Assembly (NCBI GenBank): GCA_019217005.1
Contig: JAHBNG010000036.1
Location: 62,001 to 126,000, forward strand
DNA length: 64,000 nucleotides
Direction: 5' to 3'
Source of the DNA: Chloroflexi bacterium TSY
Lineage (GTDB): Bacteria > Chloroflexota > Anaerolineae > Caldilineales > Caldilineaceae
Shown: positions 55,521-64,000 of the stretch, one piece after another
Numbering within the stretch: position 1 is the first letter of the stretch
How the letters are laid out: every line of letters starts with the position of its first letter
Notes under the pieces: model-generated
Databases searched by the model: none
Told to the model about the DNA's origin: nothing
The model's input: only the letters and a program-made list of their open reading frames with translations
Made by a program: the position numbers and the translations under genes

Positions 55521-56486
55521 GTGACAACTTCAGCGGTAACTCGAAGACAGACAGATATGCCTGTTCGGACGCGGGGCTATTGGCGCGATCTAGCTGTTCG
55601 CATGTGGAACCACCGCTTCCTCTATTTGATGCTGGTACCACCCTTTCTGTTCTTCATTGTCTTTCGCTACTATCCCATGGCGGGCAATGTCATTGCCTTC
55701 AAGAAATTTTTGCCCATGCAGGGTATATGGGGGAGCCCCTGGGTGGGGTTTAAGCATTTTGAGGCATTGTTTACGGATCCCGTTTTCTTGCGCGTGTTGC
55801 GAAACACCATCTCAATTGCTCTGCTCAAGTTGCTGATCACCTTTCCTGCCCCCATCGTTCTGGCTCTTTTTCTCAATGAGGTGCGCTTTATGTTCTATAA
55901 GCGCGTATTGCAAACCATTGTCTATGTACCCCATTTTCTCTCTTGGGTCATCTACGGCGCGATTCTTTACATTGTCCTATCGCCAGCGAATGGCTTGATC
56001 AATAACCTGCTTGCCGGAATGGGCATTGAGAAAATAGCCTTTTTCCAACGCCCCGAACTCTTTCAACCGATCGTGATTGTCTCTTCGTTGCTGAAAGAGA
56101 CAGGCTTTTTGGCTATTATCTACTTGGCGACTATCTCGTCCATTGACCCTACGCTCTACGAAGCAGCCATCATGGATGGTGCCAACCGCTGGCAACTGAT
56201 GCGCCATGTCACCCTGCCCGGTCTGGCTGTTACGATTATCACGCTCTTTATCCTGCAAATCGGCTTCTTTCTCAACGTGGGGTTCGAGCAGATTTTTATC
56301 CTGCAAAATGCCATGATCCTTTCCACGGCAGACATCATTGAGACCTTTATCTATCGTGTGGGCATTCAACGCGCCCGCTTTGATTTCACGACCGCGGCAG
56401 GGCTATTCAATGGCCTGGTGGGAATGGCAATGGTCTTCATCGCAGACCGCATGGCAAAGCGAATGGAGCTGCCGGGGATATTCTAA
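55521..56486 (+). CDS. sugar ABC permease (LplB-like)
   Basis: 321 residues with six helices (about 37-57, 95-120, 130-155, 185-205, 230-250, 285-305). The EAA motif YEAAIMDGANRWQLMRHVTLPG is typical of carbohydrate importers, and YYPMAGNVIAFKKF fits LplB. GTG 55521 is chosen with GGAG 10 bases upstream. Its usual partner LplC is not present; the binding protein is probably that at 48449. Confidence 0.9.
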   Translation: MTTSAVTRRQTDMPVRTRGYWRDLAVRMWNHRFLYLMLVPPFLFFIVFRYYPMAGNVIAFKKFLPMQGIWGSPWVGFKHFEALFTDPVFLRVLRNTISIALLKLLITFPAPIVLALFLNEVRFMFYKRVLQTIVYVPHFLSWVIYGAILYIVLSPANGLINNLLAGMGIEKIAFFQRPELFQPIVIVSSLLKETGFLAIIYLATISSIDPTLYEAAIMDGANRWQLMRHVTLPGLAVTIITLFILQIGFFLNVGFEQIFILQNAMILSTADIIETFIYRVGIQRARFDFTTAAGLFNGLVGMAMVFIADRMAKRMELPGIF

Positions 56487-56534
56487 ACTTCCCTCACCTC
56501 CCAGATGAGCCTTCTAAACTTTTCAGGAGCATCA

Positions 56535-57515
56535 ATGAATTATCGCACACTAGGCATGACAGAACTCGAAGTGTCGGAGATTGGGCTGGGCGCATATCCA
56601 ATTTCGGGGATGCAACCCCAGGCTGATGGCACCAAATTTGGCTGGACAGGCACAGACGACGACGAGTCGATCTCCTTGATCCATCGCTGTGAAGAGCTAG
56701 GCATCAATCTGATTGATACGGCGGAGGGCTATGGGGACGGCCACAGCGAAATCCTGACCGGCAAAGCGCTGCGAGGGCGGCGCGACAAGTGGGTAATCGC
56801 CACCAAAGTCCAACCCAATCGGGGAATCGATGCAGACACACTCGATGAAGCTGCTGTGCGGCAACGCATCACCAACGCCTGCGAACAGAGCTTGCGGCGG
56901 ATGCAGATCGAAGCCATTGATCTCTATCAACTGCATGCCATTCCTCATGATTGGGCCATGCCTATGGTGATGGAAACGCTTGCACAACTGCGCGCAGCGG
57001 GCAAAATCCGCTGGTATGGCATTTCGACCAACGATCGTTCTGCCATCGACAAGCTTGCGGCGTTGGGGCCGATCCATCTCCTGCAGATTGGCTACAACCT
57101 ATTGGAACGCAGTGCCGATGAGCTGCTCCAGTGGGCCAAAGAAACGAATATTGGAACATTGATCCGCGTGCCTCTCGCCAAAGGAATGCTCACCGGCAAG
57201 TATTTCGGCGACGGTGCTGCCACGATTCCTCAAGGTGATATACGCTATGAGCGATTCAACCGCCCCGAAACGATAGACGGATTGCAGAAACTACCCCATT
57301 TATCCTTTCTGGCCACGCCCACGCGCACCATGGTCCAGGCAGCATTGCGTTTCACGCTGGATCATCCAGGCGTCACCTGTGTGATTGCTGGTGCCAAAAA
57401 TCGTCGCCAAGTGGAAGAGAACGCGGTTGCATCGGACTTGCCATCGATCTCTGCGGTGGAGCTAGAGCGAGCGCTGCCCATTGCTGATACAATACGAACC
57501 CCGGGGTGGATCTGA
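56535..57515 (+). CDS. aldo/keto reductase
   Basis: NADPH-dependent carbonyl reductase of the AKR superfamily. The tetrad is visible: Asp and Tyr in IDTAEGYGDGHSE, Lys in VIATKVQ, His in YQLHAIP. About 326 residues. ATG 56535 (MNYRTLGMTELEVSEIGLG) has AGGAG upstream. Probably acts on a keto or aldehyde sugar derived from the importers nearby. Confidence 0.92.
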   Translation: MNYRTLGMTELEVSEIGLGAYPISGMQPQADGTKFGWTGTDDDESISLIHRCEELGINLIDTAEGYGDGHSEILTGKALRGRRDKWVIATKVQPNRGIDADTLDEAAVRQRITNACEQSLRRMQIEAIDLYQLHAIPHDWAMPMVMETLAQLRAAGKIRWYGISTNDRSAIDKLAALGPIHLLQIGYNLLERSADELLQWAKETNIGTLIRVPLAKGMLTGKYFGDGAATIPQGDIRYERFNRPETIDGLQKLPHLSFLATPTRTMVQAALRFTLDHPGVTCVIAGAKNRRQVEENAVASDLPSISAVELERALPIADTIRTPGWI

Positions 57516-57614
57516 AACTGTTCATTAGAAGGTGTATTAAAAGATCTGAAAAGGAATGAGACTTCCAGACAGGCTAAGTAAAATAAACTCCTCAAACGAA
57601 AAAAAACAGCTACA

Positions 57615-57701
57615 GCAAAGTCGGGTACAAAAAATGACCATAAGGGGTGAAATCCTAGAGCAGCCCTCTGTTTGCATGAAAAATTTGTACCCGACTTTTG
57701 C
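57615..57701. repeat. palindrome in the 5' part of the IS5 element
   Basis: Inverted arms GCAAAGTCGGGTACAAA (57615-57631) and TTTGTACCCGACTTTTGC (57684-57701) with one base difference in length. It may be a small element nested in the IS or a regulatory hairpin upstream of the transposase. Confidence 0.65.
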
Positions 57702-57731
57702 TACTGAAAAAAAGAAGAATGAGGAGAGAAA

Positions 57732-58529
57732 ATGAGTCGAGAAGCCTACAGTACAGATATGAACGAGATAGAGTGGCAGATAATAGAGCCACTGATTCCA
57801 CCAGACGGGCGGACGTCCCGAGACGTCGATATGCGAAGGTGATTAATGGCATCTTCTATGTGCTGCGAGGGGCAACGCCTGGCGCATGATACCACACGAC
57901 CTGCCGCCCTGGTCGACGGTCTATGGCTACTTCAACCGCTGGAGCAAGGCAGGCATCTGGGAAAGATGAATGATGCCTTGCGGGAAGCGGTCCGCATCCT
58001 GGCTGGACGAGAAACCGAACCGAGTGCTGCCATCCTGGATAGCCAAAGTGTCAAAACGACTTCGGTTGCGGGTGAACGAGGCTATGACAGCGCCAAGAAG
58101 GTCACCGGACGCAAGCGTCACATTCTGGTTGACGTCATGGGCTTGCTCCTCCTTGTTCATGTCCACAAAGCTAGCATTCAAGAGCGAGATGGAGCCAAAT
58201 CTCTCCTGAAGCGTCTCAAGCAGAAGGGCTTCCAACAACTCGCTCTCATCTGGGCCGATGGCGGTTACTCCGGTCAACCCATGATCGACTGGGTCTTCAA
58301 CCTTGCTGGTTGGCTTTTCCAAGTCGTCACGCGTTCTGATGACGCTCAAGGCTTTGTCCTCTTGCCCCGTCGATGGGTCGTTGAGCGCACCTTTGCTTGG
58401 CTCGGCAACTATCGGCGGCTTAGCAAGGACTATGAAGTCTTGCCTCGCAACAGCGAAGCCATGATTTATGCCGCTATGGTCCATATCATGCTCCGTCGCC
58501 TCAGCAACGACCCGGCTCTCGCTCTTTAA
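57732..58529 (+). pseudogene. IS5-family transposase, three frameshifts
   Basis: Starts MSREAYSTDMNEIEWQIIEP after a GAGGAG site. Reading continues only if one base is added at about 57835, in the G run at 57869-57872 and in the A run at 57962-57964; the frames then join as VINGIFYVLRG, AWRMIPHDLPPWSTVYGYFN and KMNDALREAVRILAG. The DDE domain is intact downstream: AAILDSQSVKTT, ILVDVMGLLL, ADGGYSGQPM and RWVVERTFAWLGNYRR. Non-autonomous as written. Confidence 0.9.
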
Positions 58530-58579
58530 TTCTCTTGCCCAATACTTTTAAAACACCTTCTTACACCAAAGGTACCCTC

Positions 58580-60160
58580 ATGAACATACTCATTACACAA
58601 GGCGATCGCCACTTTGTCCGATCTCTGATCACCGCGTTGATGCCGGAACATTCCCTGCGCTTTTTTGCCAGCGACTTTACCGAACCACTACCCGATCAGG
58701 TCGCCACTTTCACCGGCGACCCGCGCAACCCGGAGGATGTGAAGCGAGCGGTGACCAATACAGACACCATCATCCATTTAACACCGTTGACGCTGGCAAC
58801 CGATGCACCGGATGATCTCACAGCACTCGATCTGGCCACACGTGGCTCGTTCGTGCTGATGAATGCGGCACGAGAAGCGGGCGTCACGCGCATGATCCTG
58901 GCCAGTACGCTGCACCTCTTCGACCGGCTCCCCACCCATTGGCAAGTTGATGAGCGTTGGCGGCCGCGTCCGACACCGCTCTTGACGGACCTGTGTCCTT
59001 GGTTGGCTGAACTCTCATTCCGCGAAAGCGCTCGTGTGGGAACCATGCAGGTGATCTGTCTACGCTTTGGTCATCTGGTAGACGCGGAGCAGATGGCAAC
59101 TCAGACCCCAGATGCCACTTGGCTGCATATGGCCGATGCAGTACAGGGCGTGCAGCGAGCGCTGGATTATCAGAACGCCAAAGAGCCTGACTGGTCCATC
59201 TTTCACATCACAGCGCCAGGAGAACGTGCCAAGATCCGGCTACACCGTCAAGCCAGTGCCGACGAAGCATTTGGCTACCGGCCGACCCACGAATTTTCGC
59301 CACGGGAATCCGCGGCGGCAGTGTCTACGTCGACTCACTTCTGGAGAACGACACTTGCACCGCCCCACCCTGTCCCTTCACGTCCAGTACGCAACGTCGT
59401 GATCTACGGTGCCGGAGGGCCGATGGGATCCGTCACCACGCAAGAACTTCTCTCATCCTATACATTGCGCATTACAGATGTACGCCCCATCGCCGAATTG
59501 ACCGCCGAAGCTAAGCCACAGGCCCCCGGCGCACCGCTGCCTGTTCCATTGGAGGAACCGCACGAAAATGTGGTGGTCGATATACGCGATCCAGCCCAGG
59601 TGATGCAATCCTGCGCCGATATGGATGCCATCATCAACTGCTCGGTCGTGCGTCCCCACCCAGCGGATGCTTTCCTGGTCAACACGATTGGAGCCTATCA
59701 TGTCATGCGGGCCGCAGTCGCCCATGGTATTCGACGCATCGTACACACAGGCCCCTTGGTCCAGAACATGCCCAGCGATGCTCCCGTCTATAGATGGGAT
59801 TACGACATTCATGTCGATGCGCCAGCCCGTCCCCTGGATCATCTCTATATCCACTCCAAGTACTTGGGCCAGGAGATCTGCCGCATCTTCGCCGAATATT
59901 ACGACTTGGAGGTACCTGTTCTGCTTTTCGCTTCCCTGGTCAATCCCGAAACGGCCGACCACAATCACCCCTTCCAGATTTCGTGGGCCGATACAGGCCG
60001 TGCATTGCGTCGTGCGCTGGAAGTCACCTCATTGCCCTCACCTTATGAGATGGTCAACATCAGCGCCGATCTGCCCCACGGCCGTTTTGATCACGCAAAG
60101 GCGCAACAGATCCTCAACTGGGCACCACGCGATGATCTGGCGCACCTGTGGCAGGATTGA
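58580..60160 (+). CDS. tandem NAD-dependent epimerase/dehydratase-like protein
   Basis: 526 residues with two SDR-like units. The N-terminal unit (residues 1-260) has a weak nucleotide site (ITQGDRHFVRSLI) but clear fold text such as IIHLTPLTL and FVLMNAAREAGVTRMILAST. The C-terminal unit (about 270-525) has VVIYGAGGPMGSVTTQELL with the GxGGxxG dinucleotide loop and a YxxxK-like HSKYLGQEI. ATG 58580 is used since the earlier start at 58535 lies in the IS5 end. Perhaps an oxidoreductase or epimerase for a sugar acid; the fused design is unusual. Confidence 0.75.
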   Translation: MNILITQGDRHFVRSLITALMPEHSLRFFASDFTEPLPDQVATFTGDPRNPEDVKRAVTNTDTIIHLTPLTLATDAPDDLTALDLATRGSFVLMNAAREAGVTRMILASTLHLFDRLPTHWQVDERWRPRPTPLLTDLCPWLAELSFRESARVGTMQVICLRFGHLVDAEQMATQTPDATWLHMADAVQGVQRALDYQNAKEPDWSIFHITAPGERAKIRLHRQASADEAFGYRPTHEFSPRESAAAVSTSTHFWRTTLAPPHPVPSRPVRNVVIYGAGGPMGSVTTQELLSSYTLRITDVRPIAELTAEAKPQAPGAPLPVPLEEPHENVVVDIRDPAQVMQSCADMDAIINCSVVRPHPADAFLVNTIGAYHVMRAAVAHGIRRIVHTGPLVQNMPSDAPVYRWDYDIHVDAPARPLDHLYIHSKYLGQEICRIFAEYYDLEVPVLLFASLVNPETADHNHPFQISWADTGRALRRALEVTSLPSPYEMVNISADLPHGRFDHAKAQQILNWAPRDDLAHLWQD

Positions 60161-60265
60161 GTGTCCATCAGAGGCCTATACCAGTGCCGTGAGTATCATA
60201 TGGTATAATCCAATCAATGAGATATGCGATGAGTCTACCGTCAACGATGTTGTAGGGTGAATACC

Positions 60266-61986
60266 ATGAAAAAACGGGTCTTGTATAGCGAAGCCAACTA
60301 TGCTGCCATTGTGCGTGACCACGGCTATTTTGTGGATAAAACCCAGTATATTGCCATGCTGGAACGGGTACGAAATCCTGTCTTTTTACGTCCACGCCGC
60401 TTTGGCAAGTCTATGTTTTGCTCCATTCTGCGTTACTACTACGACCGCAATTACGCCGACCAGTTTGAAGCACTCTTCGGTCACACTTGGATTGGTCAGC
60501 ATCCGACCGACCAGCAGAATCAACATCTTGTTCTGTTTCTAAATTTTCTACCATTGCTACCGGCCCGACGATCCAAGCGATTGAAGCAAGCTTCAAGCGT
60601 CAGTGCAATCATATTCTAAAAACGTTTTGTTATGAGTTTGCGCCCTTCTTGGAAGACCAGTTGACAATAGACCTTGATGCATCTGTTGCCGATAACTTGA
60701 GCGTGATTCTGGATCACATTCGGGGCCGACGGCTTCCCCAAATGTTTGTCATTATTGATGAGTACGACAACTTCGCCAACCAGCTTGTTACGGGTCACAA
60801 GGATCTGCTTTACCAGCAATTGACGGACGACGACAGCTTCTTCAAATCCTTTTTCAAAACGTTAAAGGAAGGGCGCGAAACTTGGGCGATTGCGAATGTG
60901 TATATCACGGGGGTGCTACCCATTCTAATCGATGAATTAGCATCTGGATTCAATATTGCTTCCATACTCACGCTTGATCGTGAGTTCGAATCTATGTTGG
61001 GATTTACCCAATCGGAAGTTGATCAATTACTGGATGATGTCTATGCAGACTATGAGGTTGACCCAGCCACTCGGCCAGAAGTAGATGCAGTCATTCGAAA
61101 TCACTACAATGGCTATCACTTTGTGGACCCGCAAGGCGAGGCACTCTACAACTCAACCATCTTGATGTACTTCTTGAATGAATTTACGCGCTATAAAGAG
61201 ATGCCCGAGTATCTGACCGATCTGAATCTGCGCACAGACTTGAGTTGGGTGCGTCGGCTAACCAGCGCAAACCCTGGCGACACGGAAGCCTTTGTCACTC
61301 AGTTAACCACGCAAAATCAGATTGCGTATGATAAAAATTTCCTGACAACTAAATTCAATACATCTCAGTTCTTTGAGCCAGGCTTCTATCCGATTTCGTT
61401 CTTCTATCTGGGCATGCTGACGCAGCAAGACAATTTTTTTCTACGGCTGCCGAATCAAAATATGCATCAAATCTTTGTAGAGTACTTCAATGAACTGCAC
61501 CGCATTGATGTCTCAACTCGCTATGCCGAGATCATGCAGGCCTTCGTGAATCGCCCCAACCTGGAACAACTTTTTGCGGGCTACAGGAATGAGTATCTAT
61601 CCCAATTTCCAGAAGCTATCTTTACGCAGGTCAACGAGAACTTCTATCGCTCGACATTTTTTGAACTCTGTAGCCGCTTCCTCTCCCGCTGGTTCACATG
61701 GAATGTGGAGCGTTCGTACCCCTCTGGCAAAAGCGACCTGGAATTCGTAGGCAAATTTCACGAAAAATTCGCCGGATTGCGCTGGGTGATTGAATTCAAA
61801 TACTATTCCAACAGCGAACTCCGCAAGCTTAACACCACGATCGATGCATTCGAGCTACAGTCGGAAGATACAACCCAGATCGCAGGCTATGTTGAAGGAT
61901 TGCGCTCTGAATATCCCGAAGCGCAGATCGCTCAGTATGTGATTTACTGTTTCGGCAACCAGGACTTTCGGGTCTTTGCTCTCTAG
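60266..61986 (+). pseudogene. AAA-ATPase-like / PD-(D/E)XK nuclease-family protein, one frameshift
   Basis: Matches the predicted AAA-ATPase plus DUF1703 nuclease family: KTQYIAMLERV, LRPRRFGKSMFCSIL (P-loop), FVIIDEYDNFANQL (Walker B) and a C-terminal nuclease with SDLEFVGKF and WVIEFKYYS (D...ExK). The frame breaks at about 60544-60547 where a T seems missing and continues SKFSTIATGPTIQAIEASF. Repaired length about 573. The family is often carried in multiple copies and may be mobile; it sits on top of the broken gene at 61989. Confidence 0.85.
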
Positions 61987-61988
61987 TT

Positions 61989-62147
61989 GACAGCGGAATC
62001 CCCTCCTATCCCATCATTCAAGGCGGCGACGCACCACACGACTGGTCGCGTGCCAGTATCGAGGCCATTATGGATGTGGCGCCGGATACAGGTCACGACG
62101 GATACATCTTCCAGGGAACGCAATCGCTGGTCGATTTTGAACTATAG
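61989..62147 (+). pseudogene. C-terminal remnant of an unidentified gene
   Basis: Open frame DSGIPSYPIIQGGDAPHDW... ending DGYIFQGTQSLVDFEL and stop at 62145-62147. No start codon in context; it looks cut at the AAA-ATPase gene. Similar tail at 63183-63281 suggests a second copy. The parent family was not recognised. Confidence 0.5.
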
Positions 62148-62162
62148 CAAGGAGAGCGTACC

Positions 62163-63109
62163 ATGTATATCCAAGAGCAACTACGTTGGGATCAAGTAGA
62201 CGATGAGCGACTGAGTTTCCTCAAAGCCATCGGCGTGGACTATCTGACCATCTACCCTCGCCAGACATGCGCGACGGCCAAGACCGCACCGACTATTGGC
62301 GCACCATGCGAAAGACGGCCGAGTCTCATGGTTTAAAGCTGAACAATATGGCCAGCAACTGTTGGGATGAGATCACCCTGGGGTTGCCCGACCGCGATGA
62401 GAAGATCGAGGCCTGGTGTACAATTTTACGCAACCTGGGCGAAGTAGATATCCCAACCATGGGCTACAATTTCAAGCCAGTGGGCAATTTCCGCACGACG
62501 CCCACTGTGGGGCGAGGCGGTGCGCGCTACAGCACGTTTGTCTACGATGAATTGATGCAGGAGCCGCCGCACTACCCGGACAAGCAGATTAACGAAGAGA
62601 CCATGTGGGAAAACTTGGCCTACTTTCTGGAACGGGTGATTCCAGTCGCCGAGGAAGCGGGGGTGACCATGGCTCTCCATCCAGATGATCCGCCCTTGCC
62701 CGAACCCCTGGGCGGTGCGGCGCGCATCGTCTCGACCTTGGATCAGTACAAGCGCATTTTCAACCTGGTGCCCAGCCCAAGCAATGCCATGCTCTTTTGT
62801 CAGGGCTGTGTCACCGAGATGGGTGTGGATGTGGAGCAGGCTATCCGTGACATTGGTGGGTTGGGTAAGATCGCCTACGTTCACTTCCGCAACGTGCGCG
62901 GCACACCCCGCAACTTCCAAGAAGTCTTTATCGACGAAGGGGACGTGGATATGGTGCGCATGATGGCGGTCTATCGAGACGTGGGATTTGAAGGGCCGTT
63001 TATGATGGACCACACGCCCGAGTTGCCCCAAGCAGAGGTTGGTTGGTGGGCGGGACGCGCCTTTGCGGTGGGCTATATGCGGGCGTTAATTCAGGCTGTC
63101 TATCGGTAA
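62163..63109 (+). pseudogene. mannonate dehydratase (UxuA-like), one frameshift
   Basis: Sugar-acid dehydratase of the UxuA family, which converts D-mannonate to 2-keto-3-deoxygluconate. The start MYIQEQLRWDQVDDERLSF follows an AAGGAG site. The frame breaks at about 62258-62260 (one C lost) and resumes DMRDGQDRTDYWRTMRKTA, with MALHPDDPPLPEPLGG, YVHFRNVRGTPRNFQ, FIDEGDVDMV and MMDHTPELP. These are the metal and substrate motifs of UxuA. About 316 residues when repaired, slightly short. It supports a uronate or sugar-acid theme for the island. Confidence 0.85.
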
Positions 63110-63182
63110 CTATTCAGGCTCGCGCCCATGCTCTACGTTGTGGTGTGCGGTTTGCCGCTCTACAATACAGGATGTGAAGCGT

Positions 63183-63281
63183 CTAGTCATGCATTCCACG
63201 CAGAGCGTGGAACGAGACGACAACGGTTATATCTTCCAGGAGACGCGCTCTCTGGGCGATTTTGAACTTCAAGAAGGATAG
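63183..63281 (+). pseudogene. second copy of C-terminal remnant
   Basis: Frame ending DDNGYIFQETRSLGDFELQEG and stop at 63279-63281. Clearly related to the tail at 61989-62147 over about 17 residues. Upstream text is not recognisable. Confidence 0.45.
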
Positions 63282-63304
63282 TGCGTCATGTAGGCCGAAG
63301 TGAA

Positions 63305-63690
63305 GACTCAGTAGATCCAAATTTCAGGTTTTGAGAGAGAATTCTGGCTAAACAGTTGACATAAATACAAATTTGCCGGTCGATATCTAGTTTTTGCGTT
63401 AGATTTGGGCGATTTTCAGATATGAAATAGGTTGTTTTCTGTAACCGAAATCTGAATAAATGACTCCAAAATCCCTGCAATCTGGGGTGGTTCATTTTAG
63501 CTGGATAGATAGGTTTACACTTTTAGAAACAGAAAGAACGTTTATATTCTCTGATTTCGCCGGTTCTCAGAGAGAAAACGGTCTCATATAGATTTTTGTC
63601 TATATATCAAAAGTGTAAACCTAATTTTGAACCACCCCTGCAATCTCGACTGAAAATAGCCAAAAACGCCAAATTTGGATCTACTGAGAC
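63305..63690. mobile_element. MITE-like element with GTAGATCCAA ends
   Basis: The terminal inverted repeats GACTCAGTAGATCCAAATTT (63305-63324) and its near complement (63671-63690) bound 386 bp, of which 163 bp are the nested copy B and its duplication. About 223 bp without it. Ends resemble those at 5402-5554 and 36452-36490. No ORF. Confidence 0.7.
63484..63638. mobile_element. 155-bp MITE family, copy B
   Basis: Identical by eye to copy A and flanked by the direct octamer TGCAATCT (63476-63483 and 63639-63646). Inserted within the larger element at 63305-63690. Confidence 0.92.
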
Positions 63691-63851
63691 TTGATTATAA
63701 GTATCTCATTTTGATACCATAATCAGGATCAAAAGAGCCAAATTACTGCTGTTCCAGCTCAGAAGTTAATACGACGTTGTATTATCACAGAGGATGAGCT
63801 TACTGCAAAGGGCGAGCACAGCGACGGTGGCAACAACCGGAGGAATGTCCT

Positions 63852-64000
63852 ATGCCTGAACTTGACACGATCACTGTTAAAGGCTTCAAGAGCATCGCTG
63901 CCATCGAGAAATTGAAACTTGGCGCGATCAATATACTCATTGGCCCGAACGGCTCAGGAAAGTCGAACTTTATCGATGTCTTTTCACTTTTGCATGCACT
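63852..64000 (+). CDS. AAA ATPase (RecF/SMC-like), cut by window edge
   Basis: The first 49 codons read MPELDTITVKGFKSIAAIEK and then the P-loop ILIGPNGSGKSNFIDVFSLL, the classic start of AAA_21/OLD-like ATPases. GGAGGA lies nine bases upstream. Such genes often belong to defence or repair cassettes, but the rest is outside the window. Confidence 0.85.
   Translation, partial: MPELDTITVKGFKSIAAIEKLKLGAINILIGPNGSGKSNFIDVFSLLHA

Larger units (their letters stand above)
57528..58560 (+). mobile_element. IS5-family insertion sequence (IS427-like), 1033 bp
   Basis: The ends are inverted repeats GAAGGTGTATTAAAAG (57528-57543) and the complement of GAAGGTGTTTTAAAAG (58545-58560). The trinucleotide TTA flanks both (57525-57527 and 58561-58563). 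It carries one transposase. It is longer than most of its group, and the extra length is 5' to the transposase where a palindrome lies (57615-57701). Confidence 0.9.

Noticed and set aside
58535..58579. Start of the tandem epimerase at 58535
   Set aside because: This falls in the IS5 right end.

Overview
The window looks like one contig of a Chloroflexota bacterium, possibly an Anaerolineae/Caldilineae-type filament. This is an inference from gene style: effector-associated domains with trypsin and TPR proteins, a MoxR/DUF58/BatA surface operon beside ABC transport, many divergent ABC importers and sugar-acid enzymes, and abundant IS and MITE-like debris. No rRNA or tRNA gene and no CRISPR array was seen.

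Layout. 1-0.9 kb: IS110 transposase, frameshifted and cut by the window edge. 1.2-6.6 kb: housekeeping genes on the plus strand (D-Ala-D-Ala carboxypeptidase, rluB-like pseudouridine synthase, cmk, pyruvate-dehydrogenase-type E1 alpha and beta). 6.9-14.5 kb: a three-gene plus-strand system made of an EAD1-trypsin protease, a STAND-like ATPase carrying an EAD-like insert, and a 1738-residue membrane TPR protein whose N-terminus looks like the missing winged-helix part of the STAND protein. 14.5-16.2 kb: NUDIX, cytidine deaminase, GNAT. 16.4-32.2 kb: a minus-strand vWA/MoxR/DUF58/BatA/ABC operon, interrupted by a 2.2 kb element encoding a tyrosine recombinase with two catalytic domains. 32.7-36.4 kb: a heterodimeric ABC exporter. 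36.5-38.3 kb: GNAT and an M23 peptidase gene split by nested MITEs. 38.5-48.3 kb, minus strand: sulfatase-like hydrolase, LDH2-type dehydrogenase, MBL hydrolase, Gfo/Idh/MocA, enolase-superfamily, PhyH and a Dpp-type importer. 48.4-63.1 kb, plus strand: two solute-binding lipoproteins, a serine hydrolase, Dpp and LplB permeases, aldo/keto reductase, an IS5-family insertion, tandem epimerase, AAA/PD-(D/E)XK protein and a mannonate-dehydratase-like gene. The window ends in the start of an AAA ATPase.

The 38-63 kb island reads as a divergent uptake and catabolism regulon for sugar acids or glycosides: importers bring in the substrate, and dehydrogenases, dehydratase/enolase-type enzymes, oxidoreductases and a sulfatase-like hydrolase process it. 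The substrate is not determined by the sequence.

The strongest structural theme is small non-autonomous mobile DNA. A 155-bp family (four copies, 8-bp target duplications) is nested in itself and splits a gene. An 82-bp family (three copies, 6-bp direct repeats) supplies the stop codon and last residues of two genes. A 170-bp element with TA duplications supplies the cmk stop codon. Several other terminal-inverted-repeat elements lie between genes. About ten single-base frameshifts, nearly all in short homopolymer runs, affect otherwise intact-looking genes and may be sequencing errors or decay.
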